Positions 33,655 through 45,300 of a stretch of 64,000 nucleotides of DNA are shown piece by piece (position 1 is the first letter of the stretch; every line of letters begins with the position of its first letter). A program made the translations under genes and the position numbers. The stretch lies in NCBI GenBank assembly GCA_029255685.2, contig CM055315.2, positions 51,551,358-51,615,357 of the forward strand, read 5' to 3'. The notes under the pieces were generated by a model, which worked only from the letters and a program-made list of their open reading frames with translations, was not told the DNA's origin and searched no databases. This DNA comes from Silene conica. Taxonomy: Eukaryota; Streptophyta; Magnoliopsida; Caryophyllales; Caryophyllaceae.

Positions 33655-34824
33655 ATGTGGGGAAGATCAAGAACCAATAAGAGGTCCCGAATATCGGAAG
33701 CAAGCAGCTAGAGAGGTCACGCAGGAGGCTCAAGGGCGATGGCTGAACAATCTACGAATAGTCTACCTGACTATCCACAGGTTATTTTTCAAACTCTGGC
33801 CCAAAGGGCCCGCTTCTTACATCTATCTTCTAGATGTCAGGTGACGCCAACTAGATTTCTGCATCAGCCTACTGTCCAAGCCTTAGGGTGCTACCCGGCT
33901 GTCGTTGACCTACTCAACGGCACGGGTCTTTCAAGACTTATAACTATGGATGAGTTCACCTACCCCACCTTGACCCTAGAGTTTTTCTCATCTTTTGGAT
34001 TTGATGTCAACGCCTGGAGGGTGGGAAGGGGTACTGCTTGCATTGTTTTCCGTTTGTTTAATGTTACTTACTCTTTGACTTTGGAAGAGTTTGTAGGTTA
34101 TTTGGGACTTACCTCTGCGGGTCGTGCTGACCCGGCAGAATCATACAAGGTCATTTGGTCTTGTATCTCCGACTCTCGTGGCGGAAAAAGAAAGGGCACC
34201 TTTGCGCATTTACCCGCCTTGCAATATTACCTCAGGTTGTTGGCCAACACTGTCTTTGGCCGGAAAGAATCGAATAACGTTAACAACAACGAGCTCTCAA
34301 TTTTAGCGGGTTACCTTAATATGAGGCGTATGGTGTCCATGGTTTATAACATTGCTTACTTGACTGCCTCACATTTCATGGCGGTTAAGGAGGGGACTTC
34401 TTTGACTACCATCGTCTATGGGGGGTTAATCACTGGTTTGGCTAACCGCCTTATGATGCAATTCCCCCGTTTTGAGGATGTCATTGTTCCTCATTCCCGT
34501 TACATGGACTTAACTTATGTAAAGTCTGTGAAGTGGGTAGACCGAAACAGGGGTTGGAAGATCGACACCAACACTTGTGACCCCATCCCCATCACCGACT
34601 TTCCTCCCTTGCTACCCCTCACTGACGTAGCAGGCGACCGCAGACCTCCCCTCCCATCTTACCGCCTTTCGCTTAGGGGTGGAGGCGGGACCTCCCAAGG
34701 ATCTAGGGGAGCTGGCCCTAGTACTTCACAAGCTGCATCTGGGACGTGTTATCCTCCCCACTTCACTCCCCCACCCCCTATTGATATCCCTGCTGTTATG
34801 ACAACAGGTCTGTCTCACACATGA
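33655..34824 (+). pseudogene. Athila env-like / ORF1-family protein with early amber codon
   Basis: A start at 33655 (MWGRSRTNKRS) is in the same frame as the long reading, with one TAG at 33709; the uninterrupted part begins at Met 33739 and ends at TGA 34822. The protein resembles the Athila ORF1-type family (PF03078-like): MDEFTYPTLTLEFFSSFGFD, then FRLFNVTYSLTLEEFVGYLG. A conserved core runs to about 34560, and the tail is Pro/Gly-rich. No clear signal peptide or transmembrane segment is seen. It lies where Athila elements carry their third (env-like) ORF, and the nearby splice acceptor suggests expression from a spliced RNA. Its function in plants is not established. Confidence 0.65.
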
Positions 34825-36656
34825 TGGCAGATATGTATTTACTCCGAGTATGTTGCACTCAACAAGCTTCCCACCAGCCCTTGGACTCATCCGTCCTACT
34901 ACACATACCTGGAGGGCGGCTATGGATCTGAGGAAGCCTCTGGGGCTGCATCGGAGAAGGGCAGTGGATCTGAGGAGGAGGAGGCAGAGGCTAGTGGGTC
35001 TGAGTATGACCCTGAGGACTAGAGTTAGTGCCCAAACCTCCCCTATCCGATGTTCGGTTTGGGGAGGTACATCTTGTGAGTTTTTCCCTTTTTTAGTTTT
35101 TCCTTTCTTCTTTTAGAATGGTTTTACTTTTCCTCAACATATTCTGCTGCGGATTTGTGCTGTTGAGCACAATGAGGGCATTGTGCGTTTTGGTTTGGGG
35201 AGGGTATATGCATCCTCTTGTCGAGTCTGCATCTGTCTTTATTTTATTTTTTTCATGTCACACGTTTATCGCATTTCCGTTTTGCATTGTTTCTTTTTTT
35301 TTTCTGGCATTTACACAATTAAAAAAAAGCACGTTTATTCTAACATGTAGATCGAGTCGGAACGGATGGTTGCTATGATGATTTTGCCTCACATTTCGCC
35401 TCATTGCCTTGCCTTGTACTTTCAAATTTATCAAGCATGTCTTTTGCATAATCTACGAGTTTATGTTGGTTTTGTGCTAAACAATTAAACTTGACTCTCT
35501 ATTGGCAAGCTACTTCATTTCTGAGTTTTTAGAGCCTAACAAATCGGTGACATTCATGACCGATTTCATGTGGGAATGAGAGTAGTTTCTCCTCCTAAGG
35601 CATGTCACATAAACTTGCATAAGCATGAGCATTGTCTACTTGATACCTATATGCATTCGGGTTTGTGGTTTGTTGACACATGTGGTAGAGGTTTCCCTTT
35701 CATGCTTGACCCATAACCCTCACATAGCCAAATTGCCTCTTTCATCATATATACAACATCCTAAATTAGCCTACCCTAGTCGAGCTAGTAACATGGTATG
35801 TTGGGACTGTTTTGATCATCTTTGGTTATTTTGTTTTCAGTGAAAAATGTGGGAAGTGATGGAAAAAAAAAAGAATTTTGAGTTCAGGAAAAGAAAAAAA
35901 AAGAGAAACTCAATGAAAAAAAAAGGGGGAACAAAAATAGAACTGCCTGGAATACTGGGTGGTTGACCGACTGAATCTGGTGGTCGGTCGACCACGTTTA
36001 CTGTACAGGTGGAATTTTTTGAAAAAAAAAATATAAAGTAGAAAAGAAAGAGAAAAGAAGAAAAAGAGAAGGATGTGTGAGTACCGTGCTTATGAAATTT
36101 GAGCATTGGTTCGTTTTGGAAATGAGAATGAAAAGTGTTTTTCTTTCGTAGTTTGGTTTGATGGTTGTTAGCTCGGTTTAACTCCTCCTTCCCAAATTCT
36201 TTCTAGCCGTTTCTTACCCATAACCTCACAATCCCAAATTACCTCGGCATGTGTCATGGTCATTACAGTGGTGGAATGCATATGTACGGTTGTAGAGATT
36301 GTTTTCATGTTAGATTGCAGGCATGTTCTTACGGGTCGTAGATAGGTGAGAGTCTAAATTCTTGATCATTCTTCTGTCTTTCACATATATCTCACCTTGT
36401 GCTTGTTTGAGTGAATGAGTGATCCGTGAGAGTCCAATATGAACGAGTCTTGCAAGGTCGAAAGTTTAGCATTTTCCTCAACATGTTCAATTCGTTTGCA
36501 TTTAACAGTTTGCTTGATTTTTGAAAGTTGCATTAATTTGGTTAGGCATGGCGTTTTGTTTGGTTCTGAGCATGAAATCCGTTCCATTAGAAGTTTTCTT
36601 TTTAGTTGAGTCATAGTGCTTGGTTGAGGACAAGCAAGGTTTGGTTTGGGGAGATT
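34825..36656 (+). other. Athila-2 3' untranslated region
   Basis: No gene recognised. It contains GGTTTGGGGAGG motifs (near 35053 and 35192), the inverted word CACAATGAGGGCATTGTG (about 35167) and a further GGTCGACC-like pair near 35960-35995. A purine-rich block lies at about 35855-36070, and GGACAAGCAAGG precedes the polypurine tract GTTTGGGGAGATT (36644-36656). The layout matches Athila-1. Confidence 0.65.
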
Positions 36657-37899
36657 TGATACGTGCATATACTATACACTTTATTTATAGTTTTGGCACG
36701 TATTTATATGCATGTTTGGTAGCTTTTAGCATTATTTTTTCCTCCCGAAACGGTTTACTTTGGCATTTCTATGTTTTAAATGTAGGAACAAGCAAAAGTG
36801 AGCTAAACCAAGCTTTAATCATCAAACGGAAGCTTTCTTAGGGGAACTCACAAGATAAGGGTCCAAACTCGCTGTTATGGGGATGCGTGCAAGAAGATCA
36901 GGAGCTGATGGGAGCGGTAAGCGGTCGACCGACCAGTCCATTTGGTCGACCGACCAAGGTGACAAGTCAGAAAGTCGAGATCACAACATAAGTGGTCGAC
37001 CGACCACAATGTTCGGTCGGTCGACCGGTTTACGGGCTGAGCAAGCTTTATGATCTTATTTTCGGTTTATTTTCTAAGTTGTAATTGGGAAGACTATTAA
37101 GAGACAAACAATATTAGGTTAAGCTTTTCATTAGTCAAAAATACATTAGAGCTAAGGAGAGAAAACTCCAATTTCATATTTGTTCATCGATTTCCGTTCG
37201 GTAGTAAGTTTTTAATGCAATTTAATTTCTTTATTGTTTCAATTCCTTTTCCTTCTCATTCTTGCTATTTTGATTTATTTACTTTTCAACTCAATTGTTA
37301 TTTCATGAATATGTTACCTCGCATGAATTTCATTAGATTCCTTAGTTTTAATTCTTTGTTTATGAGTAGCTAATTCTCATGATTGGGAATTAGAGGAACC
37401 ATGGCGAAAATTAGGTTTTTATTGGTTATATTAATTTTGTACCGATCTCAATATTTGTTGTTGAATTCATTCTAATAGATTGAAAGATTGGTAGAATTTG
37501 TTTAATAATAGGTTTAGAATTGCCTTTGAATGAAAGTTTTGTGCTTTTCTAGGAACCCTAAGACCGTAAGGATTTGGATGAATATTGACCGAAAGGCTTA
37601 TTCACATTTCTTGAGATTGTGTTTCATGAGTTGTCTACCCTTTCATGACTTACCTTAGCCATGGTGAACCGAATTTCCAATCATCTTTTTACCTAGTTTT
37701 AGATTTCCTTTATTTTATCGTCTTAGTTGTGAGTTTCAATCAAAACAATCAAACCCCCCTCTTTTGTTCTTTCAATAGACTTTGAATTCGCAAACATAAG
37801 TAGCTTTGTTTCTCTGTGGTTTGACCCTTACTATCGTTATCTATAGTTTTAGTTTGGTTTTATAAATGTTATCTTTGACACCCACAACGACGGGTATCA
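36657..37899 (+). repeat. Athila-2 3' LTR
   Basis: Begins TGATACGTGC and ends CGACGGGTATCA (TGATAC/GTATCA termini), 1243 bp. It carries two pairs of GGTCGACCGACC palindromes (36923-36934 with 36943-36954; 36994-37005 with 37013-37024), the same word found in the spacer after pol. The tail GGTTTGACCCTTAC near 37820 fits Athila LTRs. Confidence 0.85.
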
Positions 37900-39255
37900 A
37901 GCACGACCTCCGACCAATCACGAACATAGCTAAAATCCCATTCTATGGGTGGCATTTGTTCATTACAATGGTACACAAATCGTACCACCGCTATCTATTC
38001 ACAAACAAGGTAACATAACCGTCACCAACATAACTTAAGATGACATAACCGTTAACCAACTCATTAACAACACATGAGCTAACAATGGATAAATAAGACA
38101 ACACTTATATTCATTCCATACGGAAAGAGAACACACGGCATTGAGTAATGAAACAAAAGTTCTAAATGCATTTCACATTACAGTTGTCCTCTGCCGTATA
38201 ATTCATAATTAATTCAAATAAAATTGAAATGATATAAGGGCAATTGGGTCGGATTCATAAGACTTTTAGCTTCAATCTTCATCAAATAACTATTTCCAAA
38301 AGACGAACTTAACAGGGGTTTATATTCTGATCTTTATAGTATGTCAGAAATCGTCGCATTAAAAGTATTGCTTCATAAAACAGGTTTACAAAAACATTTT
38401 GGGGTAGAGTAAACTCCTAACATCATCTAAACTATTCAAGTTTAATTATGGAAAAGGAACAGAATAGTTTCAAAGTATAAAAATGGTTTTCGAAATAATC
38501 TTTAAGCTACTGTCCGTTCTGCGAGTATTTTAGCGCAATGTTCGTAAATATTTTATTGTGAACAAACGACACGCAAGAAAATTACGAAAGTTTAGAGGTA
38601 GACTCTACACTTAAAATAAACAGGGGTCTATTTTCAACAATTTCAAATATGGATATTCTAAGATGTCGAAATAAATTGTACAAGACGACGGACAGATTTC
38701 TCAAGGTGCTGAAACTTTATGAAATAACCAATGTAAACAAAACATTATGAACTTGAAAGACTATCAAACTAACCATCCTCAATGATCATAACCTCATTTA
38801 ACAATACAATTCTTAATGAATTTTCATAACTAGAATATCATCCAACACAACCATGCAAGATGAAAGTCATCCAAACATATGACTTATAAAGCTAATCATG
38901 CAACTAATTAATCAAACATATTTCTGGTTTAATATGTATCTATATATATAACACATGCAAACATAGACAATTAAAGTCGAGTAACCCATCACCGTTACCT
39001 TTTAGTCCAGACTCTCGTCAATCTCGAATGTATCGCCCTCCGGACCACTTGACTCGAATCCTACAGTCAAAAGGAGATGTTAAGAACGGAAGTATATAAC
39101 TTGGGTCAAAGATAGGATTTCGATCGTTTTACGGTGGAGGTGCACAACAATGGTGTTTTTCTTCTTTTGTGTTTAGTGAGCTTTTGCTGAAAAAATAAAG
39201 GAATGGAGAAGAAGGAAGGAGGAGGTTGACCTTGGGCAGCAAGGCAAAGTTTTCA
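37900..39255 (+). other. Unassigned sequence, possibly a decayed minus-strand LTR
   Basis: No gene and no intact element. On the minus strand a part near 38980-39005 (plus reading GAGTAACCCATCACCGTTAC) is like the segment of LTRs B and E that reads GGTGACGATAATGAGAAACTC in B. This hints at an old LTR of the same broad group. No LTR ends were found. It is the target into which B inserted. Confidence 0.35.
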
Positions 39256-40207
39256 TGTAACATCCCGTATTTTCGTAAAATCTAATTTAAGCGTTTTTAA
39301 TTATTTTGAGTAAGAAAAATAATATTTTAATAATTTATTTCGAAAGGTTTTAATATAATAGGTAAGATCCGTCTTAAGAACCTCAAGTCCTTAAGACGAA
39401 TACAATTTGGCAAGGTTAAGTTCCCGTATCTTAAATATCCGTTCAAATGTCCGACCCGTTTAATTGACCCGGAAAGGACAGTCCATAAAACCCCCCATAA
39501 ACCCTTCCATCGACACAATTGCATCCCCTTCATTTCATTTCACTGTAAACATAATCCTCACAAAACCTCCATTTTATTCATCTCTTTTTGAGGAATTCTT
39601 CATCATCCGTCGATCAAATTGAGGTAACGATAACATTTCCGGAATCCTTGTTCAATTTCCAATCCATCTATCACTTCCGTTTCTCAATTCCTCCATTTCG
39701 AAAATTGGCCTGTTTTACACAAACTCCGTTTTTGTGTTCTTAAACCCGTTTTTCATGTTTGTAGGTGAAGGATTGGACAACCCGGACATCGATAGCTACA
39801 TTGTGGAGGAAGATCTTTAGCCGGAAAGCTTGAAAGGTGACGATAATGAGAAACTCGGCCTTTATGTGTATATTAGCACTTTTGTTGTGTTTCTTATGTT
39901 GATTCTGATTTTTGTTAAAATATGTTGTTTAATGGACTTAGTATCATGTTTAGGATGTTGAATATGTGGAGAATTCATACCTAAAGATGTTGTTATATGT
40001 TCATATGTGATTTCAGTTTTTCTCAAAGTTCAGACGGATACATTGATTTTATCATTTGAGGATTGTTATGGGATTTGATGCTGGTAGAAAGTAATGTTGA
40101 ATGATTAGAAATGTTGGGCAAATCATATTGTAGCAATCATTGAAGTTTTGGAGTCGATTTGTAATGTTTCCGTTTAAGCTGAAAATCCCGATTTTGCGTA
40201 TCAGGCT

Positions 40208-40607
40208 CTCTGAGCCGGTCGACCGACCGGCCGCCGGTCGACCGGCTGGGAGCGTGTCTTGGTATTTTTCGTATTTCGTAGAAACTTGGCTTGGGACTGC
40301 CAGCCGGCCGACCGGCTGCCTGCCGACCGGCTGGTGGTCCTTATGATGTGTTTGTGTCGTTTTGCGCGAACTTAGGAAAGAAAGGGAGCCCAGCCGGCAG
40401 ACCGGCCGCCTGCCAGCCGGCTGGGAGTGCATGTGGGTTGGTTTACGAATTAGTGAAGGCAAGGGAAATGGGTTCCCAGCCGGCCGACCGGCTGCCTGCC
40501 GACCGGCTGGGAGTCCCTTTGTGTTGTCTCGTTTTGGAAAAGAAAGAAGGAAGGCTGAGGTGGTCACCAGCCGGCCGACCGGCTGCCTGCCGACCGGCTG
40601 GGGACCC
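40208..40607 (+). repeat. GC-rich hairpin series in element B 5' LTR (5 units)
   Basis: Units near 40208, 40300, 40388, 40475 and 40565 follow the pattern CCAGCCGGCCGACCGGCTG then CCTGCCGACCGGCTGG, about 40-45 bases long, each able to fold on itself (arms such as TCCCAGCCGG / CCGGCTGGGA). Spacers between them are unrelated in sequence. Repeated in the 3' LTR at about 47813-48212. Confidence 0.9.
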
Positions 40608-40894
40608 CTGTAGGCAATTTTGAGGTTTTTGTAATTGAGCATAACTTTCAAACGGTTAATCGGTTTTACTTGAAACTTGTTTTGTGTACCTTTGACATGT
40701 ATATGAAATTCCCGGAGGATGGGCAACATTATATTGAGTTCGGGAATGGGTAAGGATAGGGACCCCCCGGTCGGGCAACCGAAAGGGAAACCGGCTGTCC
40801 CTCATATTAGTTCTCGAGGTCAATTAAGTGTTGATTAGAAGTTAAAGGTAGAACTATAGAGTAGTTCATAGACTTGAATGATATTGTTTTGATG

Positions 40895-41491
40895 CGTATT
40901 AAGTTATGCCTTAAGCTGGCCTCTGAACTTAATACGTGAACTGTTTGTCGTGTATGGGAACATGCGTTGAGTTTTCGCCTCTGAGTTCCATACATGTCTG
41001 TTTGTCGTGTCTGGGACATGCGTTGAGTTTTCGCCTCTGAGTCCAGACATGTATGTGTGATCGCATCAGGACATGCCTTAAGCTGGCCTCTGAGTCTGAC
41101 GAGTAGAGCAACTGCACGACGGGGCAGTCAGGTTGTCATACCTTACCCGGAGTGCAGGTGTTTGGTGCTAGAACATGCGTTGAGTTTTCGCCTCTGAGTC
41201 TAGTATCTTGTAATGTGGTAGGGGAACATGCGTTGAGTTTTCGCCTCTGAGTTCCTTACTTGTGATAGTGAATTGAATGTTAGTCCATGCGTTGAGTTTT
41301 CGCCTCTGAGTCTAATGTTCAGTGATAGCCGGTCCATGCGTTGAGTTTTCGCCTCTGAGTCCTTGCTTGATATTGTGAACTTGGTATTTAGGTTATGCGT
41401 TAAGATGTCGCCTCTGAACCTTTATACTTGCTGAATTATTTAGTACCTAGGTTATGCGTTAAGATGTCGCCTCTGAACCTTTATACTTGCT
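40895..41491 (+). repeat. stem-loop array with conserved loop in element B 5' LTR (about 10 units)
   Basis: Each unit carries GTTGAGTTTTCGCCTCTGA, CCTTAAGCTGGCCTCTGA or GTTAAGATGTCGCCTCTGA as loop. Arms differ per unit yet pair: CGTATTAAGTT / AACTTAATACG (40895-40905, 40926-40936), GTATGGGAAC / GTTCCATAC (40952-40961, 40985-40993), GTCTGGGAC / GTCCAGAC. A further unit, GAATGTTAGTC / GTCTAATGTTC (about 41275-41320), pairs with two G-U wobbles. Later units pair less well. Repeated in the 3' LTR at about 48500-49096. Confidence 0.85.
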
Positions 41492-42198
41492 GTTTTATAT
41501 CTGCTTGCCTTGATGATGGTACAGTGTCAGATATGCATAGTATGTTATTGTTGTTATATGAGTTGTGGTTAAATCATCCAAGGCATTGGATGACTCTTAG
41601 TTCGGTTTCATAAATAATTGGATTGAAAGACCCCCCGACTGGGTAACCAGTAGGGAAACCGGCTCTCCTTCCTATTTGTTTATGAAGTTAGTTGAGAGCC
41701 GTGCATGGTATTCGCATGATAGCAAGAGATCAAATGATGAGTTGTTTATGCTTCACATGTTGTTATATGCTGGAGTATTCTGTATTGTTTTATATGTTAC
41801 GTGTTGTCACAAAAGGTGGCTAGGAGAACTCTAGTCACTCCCCACTGATTGTGGCGTACATGTTTTCATGTATGTAGGTACATGCAGGGTTGGAGATCGG
41901 GGTTACAGGAGAGCAAGCGAGTGATGATCCTTCATCAGTTGACTTACCCGTTTACGCTTAGCTAGACTCTTAGACTTTCGTTGTTTACGTTTTGGTGCCT
42001 GTAGGGATGTTCCATCCCAGGCTGTGTATATATTTCATTTCCGTACTTAGAACTGCTACTTATCTATTTGGTTTCAGTTTCAGTTTACGTTTCAGTCTAA
42101 GACTTCTCGCATGTTTTATCTTTAAAAAGTTTTAATTCCGCTGAAATTTTGGTATTTTTAAGTGTTTATATTTCCGTTTTCGCGAGGGGTTTTACAGT

Positions 42199-42210
42199 TG
42201 GTATCAGAGC
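42199..42210 (+). promoter_or_regulatory. element B primer binding site (tRNA-Met type)
   Basis: TGGTATCAGAGC two bases after the LTR. The leader to the gag start at 42362 is only about 150 bases and holds nothing else of note. Confidence 0.9.
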
Positions 42211-42361
42211 ATTATTGCTCCCGACGCACTCATGTGACCCCCAACCTTAACTTGACCAAATAAATAAATAATGAATGAGAGATGGGTAGATCTAAGGACT
42301 TATTTTGTAGTCTATTTGTGATTGCTAATTGCTAAGCTAATCCGTGTTTCTCTTTTGAAGG

Positions 42362-45300
42362 ATGGTGAGACCCAGGGCTGCTGATAACATTGTGCTACAA
42401 GCAATTCAGCATTTGCTTGAGACTCAGAGACAGCAAGCGGGGAATGTTCCACCTCCTCCACCGCCGGGTGGCGAGACTAATCGTCCGAGTAGCTTTTCCT
42501 GGATTGCCTCTCAGATGTCCAGAAGCCATGTTAGGACCTATGGAGGCGAGGCTGACCCAGTAGCCCTCACAGAGTGGTTCAGAGAGATGGAAAAGAGCTT
42601 CACCTTGTACACAGTCGTTAGGGAGGATAGAGTGCGTTTAGCCGCTCACTTCCTGACATTGGAGGCTGACCGTTGGTGGGCGTTGACTGGACCTACCGCT
42701 ATTCTTGACCCGATGTTCGATTGGGAGGCTTTCAAAGACAGGCTCGAGGCGAGGTTCTACCCCAAGGAGTTGAGATCGCAGAGGTTGAAAGAATTTATGG
42801 ATTTGAAGCAAGGCAAGATGACCGTTCAGGAGTTTACTGACAAGTTCAACCAGTTAGCTCACTTTGCATCAAGATTTGTTCGTGATGAGGCTGAGAGAGT
42901 GTATTTCTACCGAGGGAAGCTAGGGCCGAGGATTGAGAGTATGGTTCGTCGTGACTCTACTTCTTTTGTGGAGGTGTATGATGATGCTATTTGGGCCGAG
43001 AGTTCGATTCGTGCCATAGATGCTGAGACCCGTGCCGCTACTTCTAGTGTGACTCCTCACCAGAGATCCGTGTACCAGGGGAAGAGACCATTTGTTCCTT
43101 CTACTTCTTCGCCTTCTTCTCAGAAGAAGCGTTTTGAGAGGTTCTCTGCTCCGGTTGCTAAGACCACATTTCACACCGACACTGCTTCTACTGTTTGCCG
43201 CCGTTGTGGTAAACCGCTTCATCCAGGGTTTGATTGCTTCAAGAATGCCTATAAGTGTTATACGTGTAATGGATATGGGCATAGATCCTTTGATTGTCCT
43301 GAGAAGGATACTGTTCTTGGCAAGGCTGCCACTGCTGCTGCAGCGACCAGAGGAGGAAAGCCGAAGGGGAAGATCTTCGTGATGACTAGGGCTGAGGCAG
43401 AGGCTCATCCAGACATTGTTGCCGGTATCTTTTCTGTTCTTGGTGCTGAGTGCCTTATTTTATTCGATACTGGAGCTTCTTTGTCATTTATATCGACTCA
43501 GTTCGCCGACCGTCTAGCTCTTAAGTCTTCATTGGTTGAGGAGACTTCTATTTCCTTACCTTCTGGAGACGTGTTTTCCTGCTCTTCGTCCCATAGGGAT
43601 GTTCCTATTATTATTGGTCAAGCCACATTTCCAGCGGACTTACTGAGATTTCCTCTCGAGGAGTTTGACATTATCCTCGGTATGGATTGGTTATCGCGAT
43701 ACCATGCTCGCTTCGAGTGTCGCGACCAGAAAATCTGCTTGAGGAGTTCTTCAGGAGTTCGTGTTTCCTATAGGGGAACGCGCCCTCAAAAGGGTGTCCG
43801 AGTGATTTCTTCAATGAAAGCTTCTCATCTTCTTAGGAAGGGTTTCCAAGCCTTCCTGTGTGTTTTTACAGCTGCTAAACCATCGCTACCGAAGCTTGAA
43901 GATGTAGCCATTGTTCGTGAGTATCCGGATGTGTTCCCAGATGACTTGCCAGGGATACCGCCAGAGAGAGATGTGGAGTTTACTATTGAGCTTGTTCCAG
44001 GTACCGGACCGATTTCTAAAGCTCCTTACCGTATGGCTCCGCCAGAGTTGAAAGAGTTGAAGCAGCAATTGGATGAGATGATCGAGAAGGGTTTCATTAG
44101 ACCTAGTGCTTCTCCGTGGGGTGCTCCCGTTTTGTTCGTTAAGAAGAAAGATGGTTCCATGAGATTGTGCATTGACTATAGAGAGCTGAACCGAGTGACC
44201 GTGAAGAATCGATATCCTTTGCCTAGGATAGATGATTTGTTTGATCAGTTGAGAGGTGCTTCGAGGTTTTCTAAGATTGATCTTCGATCGGGTTATCATC
44301 AGATTCCAGTGAGAGAGGCTGATATTGCAAAGACTGCTTTTCGTACCAGATATGGGCATTTTGAGTTCGTGGTTATGCCATTTGGGTTGACTAATGCACC
44401 GGCGATTTTTATGGATCAGATGAACCGTACCTTTAGTGAGTATCTTGACACATGTGTTGTGGTGTTTATCGATGACATCTTGATATATTCGAAGACCGAT
44501 GAGGAACATGCTGAGCATCTTCGATTGATTCTAGGGATTCTGCGCAGACATAAGTGGTTCGCAAAGTTTTCGAAGTGTGAATTTTGGCTCTCGAAGGTTG
44601 CCTTTTTAGGACATGTGATATCCAGCGAGGGTGTGATGGTAGATTCCGCAAAGATAGAGGCTGTGGTTGATTGGGAGAGTCCCAAGGATGTTGGAGAGAT
44701 CCGTAGCTTTTTGGGTTTGGCTGGTTATTATAGTAGATTTGTGGAGGATTTCTCGAGATTGGCTCGCCCGATGACTCAGTTGCTGAAGAAAGAAGCCAAA
44801 TTTGTGTGGACCGACAAGTGTGAGAGTTCTTTCCAGGAGTTGAAGACCAGATTGACTTCCGCCCCCGTCTTAGCTTTGCCAGAGATCGGAGTGGATTTTG
44901 ATGTGTATTGTGATGCTTCGATGTTAGGGCTTGGATGCGTAGTGATGCAGAGTGGTAAGGTGATAGCCTATTCATCTAGACAGTTGAGAGTTCATGAGGT
45001 GAACTATCCGACACATGACTTGGAGTTGGCCGCAGTCGTTCATGCTTTGAAGATGTGGCGTCATTACCTGATTGGATCCCATTGCCGTATTTTCACAGAC
45101 CACAAGAGTCTTAAGTACATTTTTACTCAGAAAGACCTTAACATGAGACAGAGACGTTGGCTAGAGTTGGTGAAAGATTACGACATTGAGTTGTTATATC
45201 ATGAGGGAAAGGCCAATGTAGTTGCAGATGCGCTTAGCCGAAAGACTTCTCACTCGTTGAGTGCCATGAGAGTATTGCCCGATGAGTTGTGTTCCGAGTT

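Larger units (their letters stand above)
28733..37899 (+). mobile_element. Athila-type Ty3/gypsy retrotransposon, 3' part (Athila-2), split by solo LTR F
   Basis: It starts at the end of element C with the integrase zinc-binding region (28733-28931). Solo LTR F interrupts it, and it resumes at 31798 with the integrase core. A palindrome-rich spacer, an env-like ORF (33655-34824), a 3' UTR and a 3' LTR (36657-37899) follow. Its LTR differs from that of Athila-1, so it is a separate family. The gag-RT half must lie beyond the nested elements to the left. Confidence 0.85.
39256..42196 (+). repeat. element B 5' LTR
   Basis: 2941 bp, from TGTAACATCCCG to GAGGGGTTTTACA. In order it holds an A+T-rich start, five GC-rich hairpins (40208-40607), box 1 (about 40761-40800), a stem-loop array (40895-41491) and box 2 (about 41629-41669). 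It ends in TTCGCGAGGGGTTTTACA. All short open frames over the hairpins are by-products of repeats. Confidence 0.95.

Noticed and set aside
40052..40729. 225-codon open frame over the GC-rich hairpins of LTR B (also 47657-48334)
   Set aside because: It is a by-product of GGC/CCG repeats; frames are open on both strands and the protein is only Pro/Gly/Arg repeats.
40895..41491. The stem-loop array as a CRISPR-like array
   Set aside because: Spacers between repeats are short and complementary to each other, the setting is a plant LTR, and there are no associated genes.
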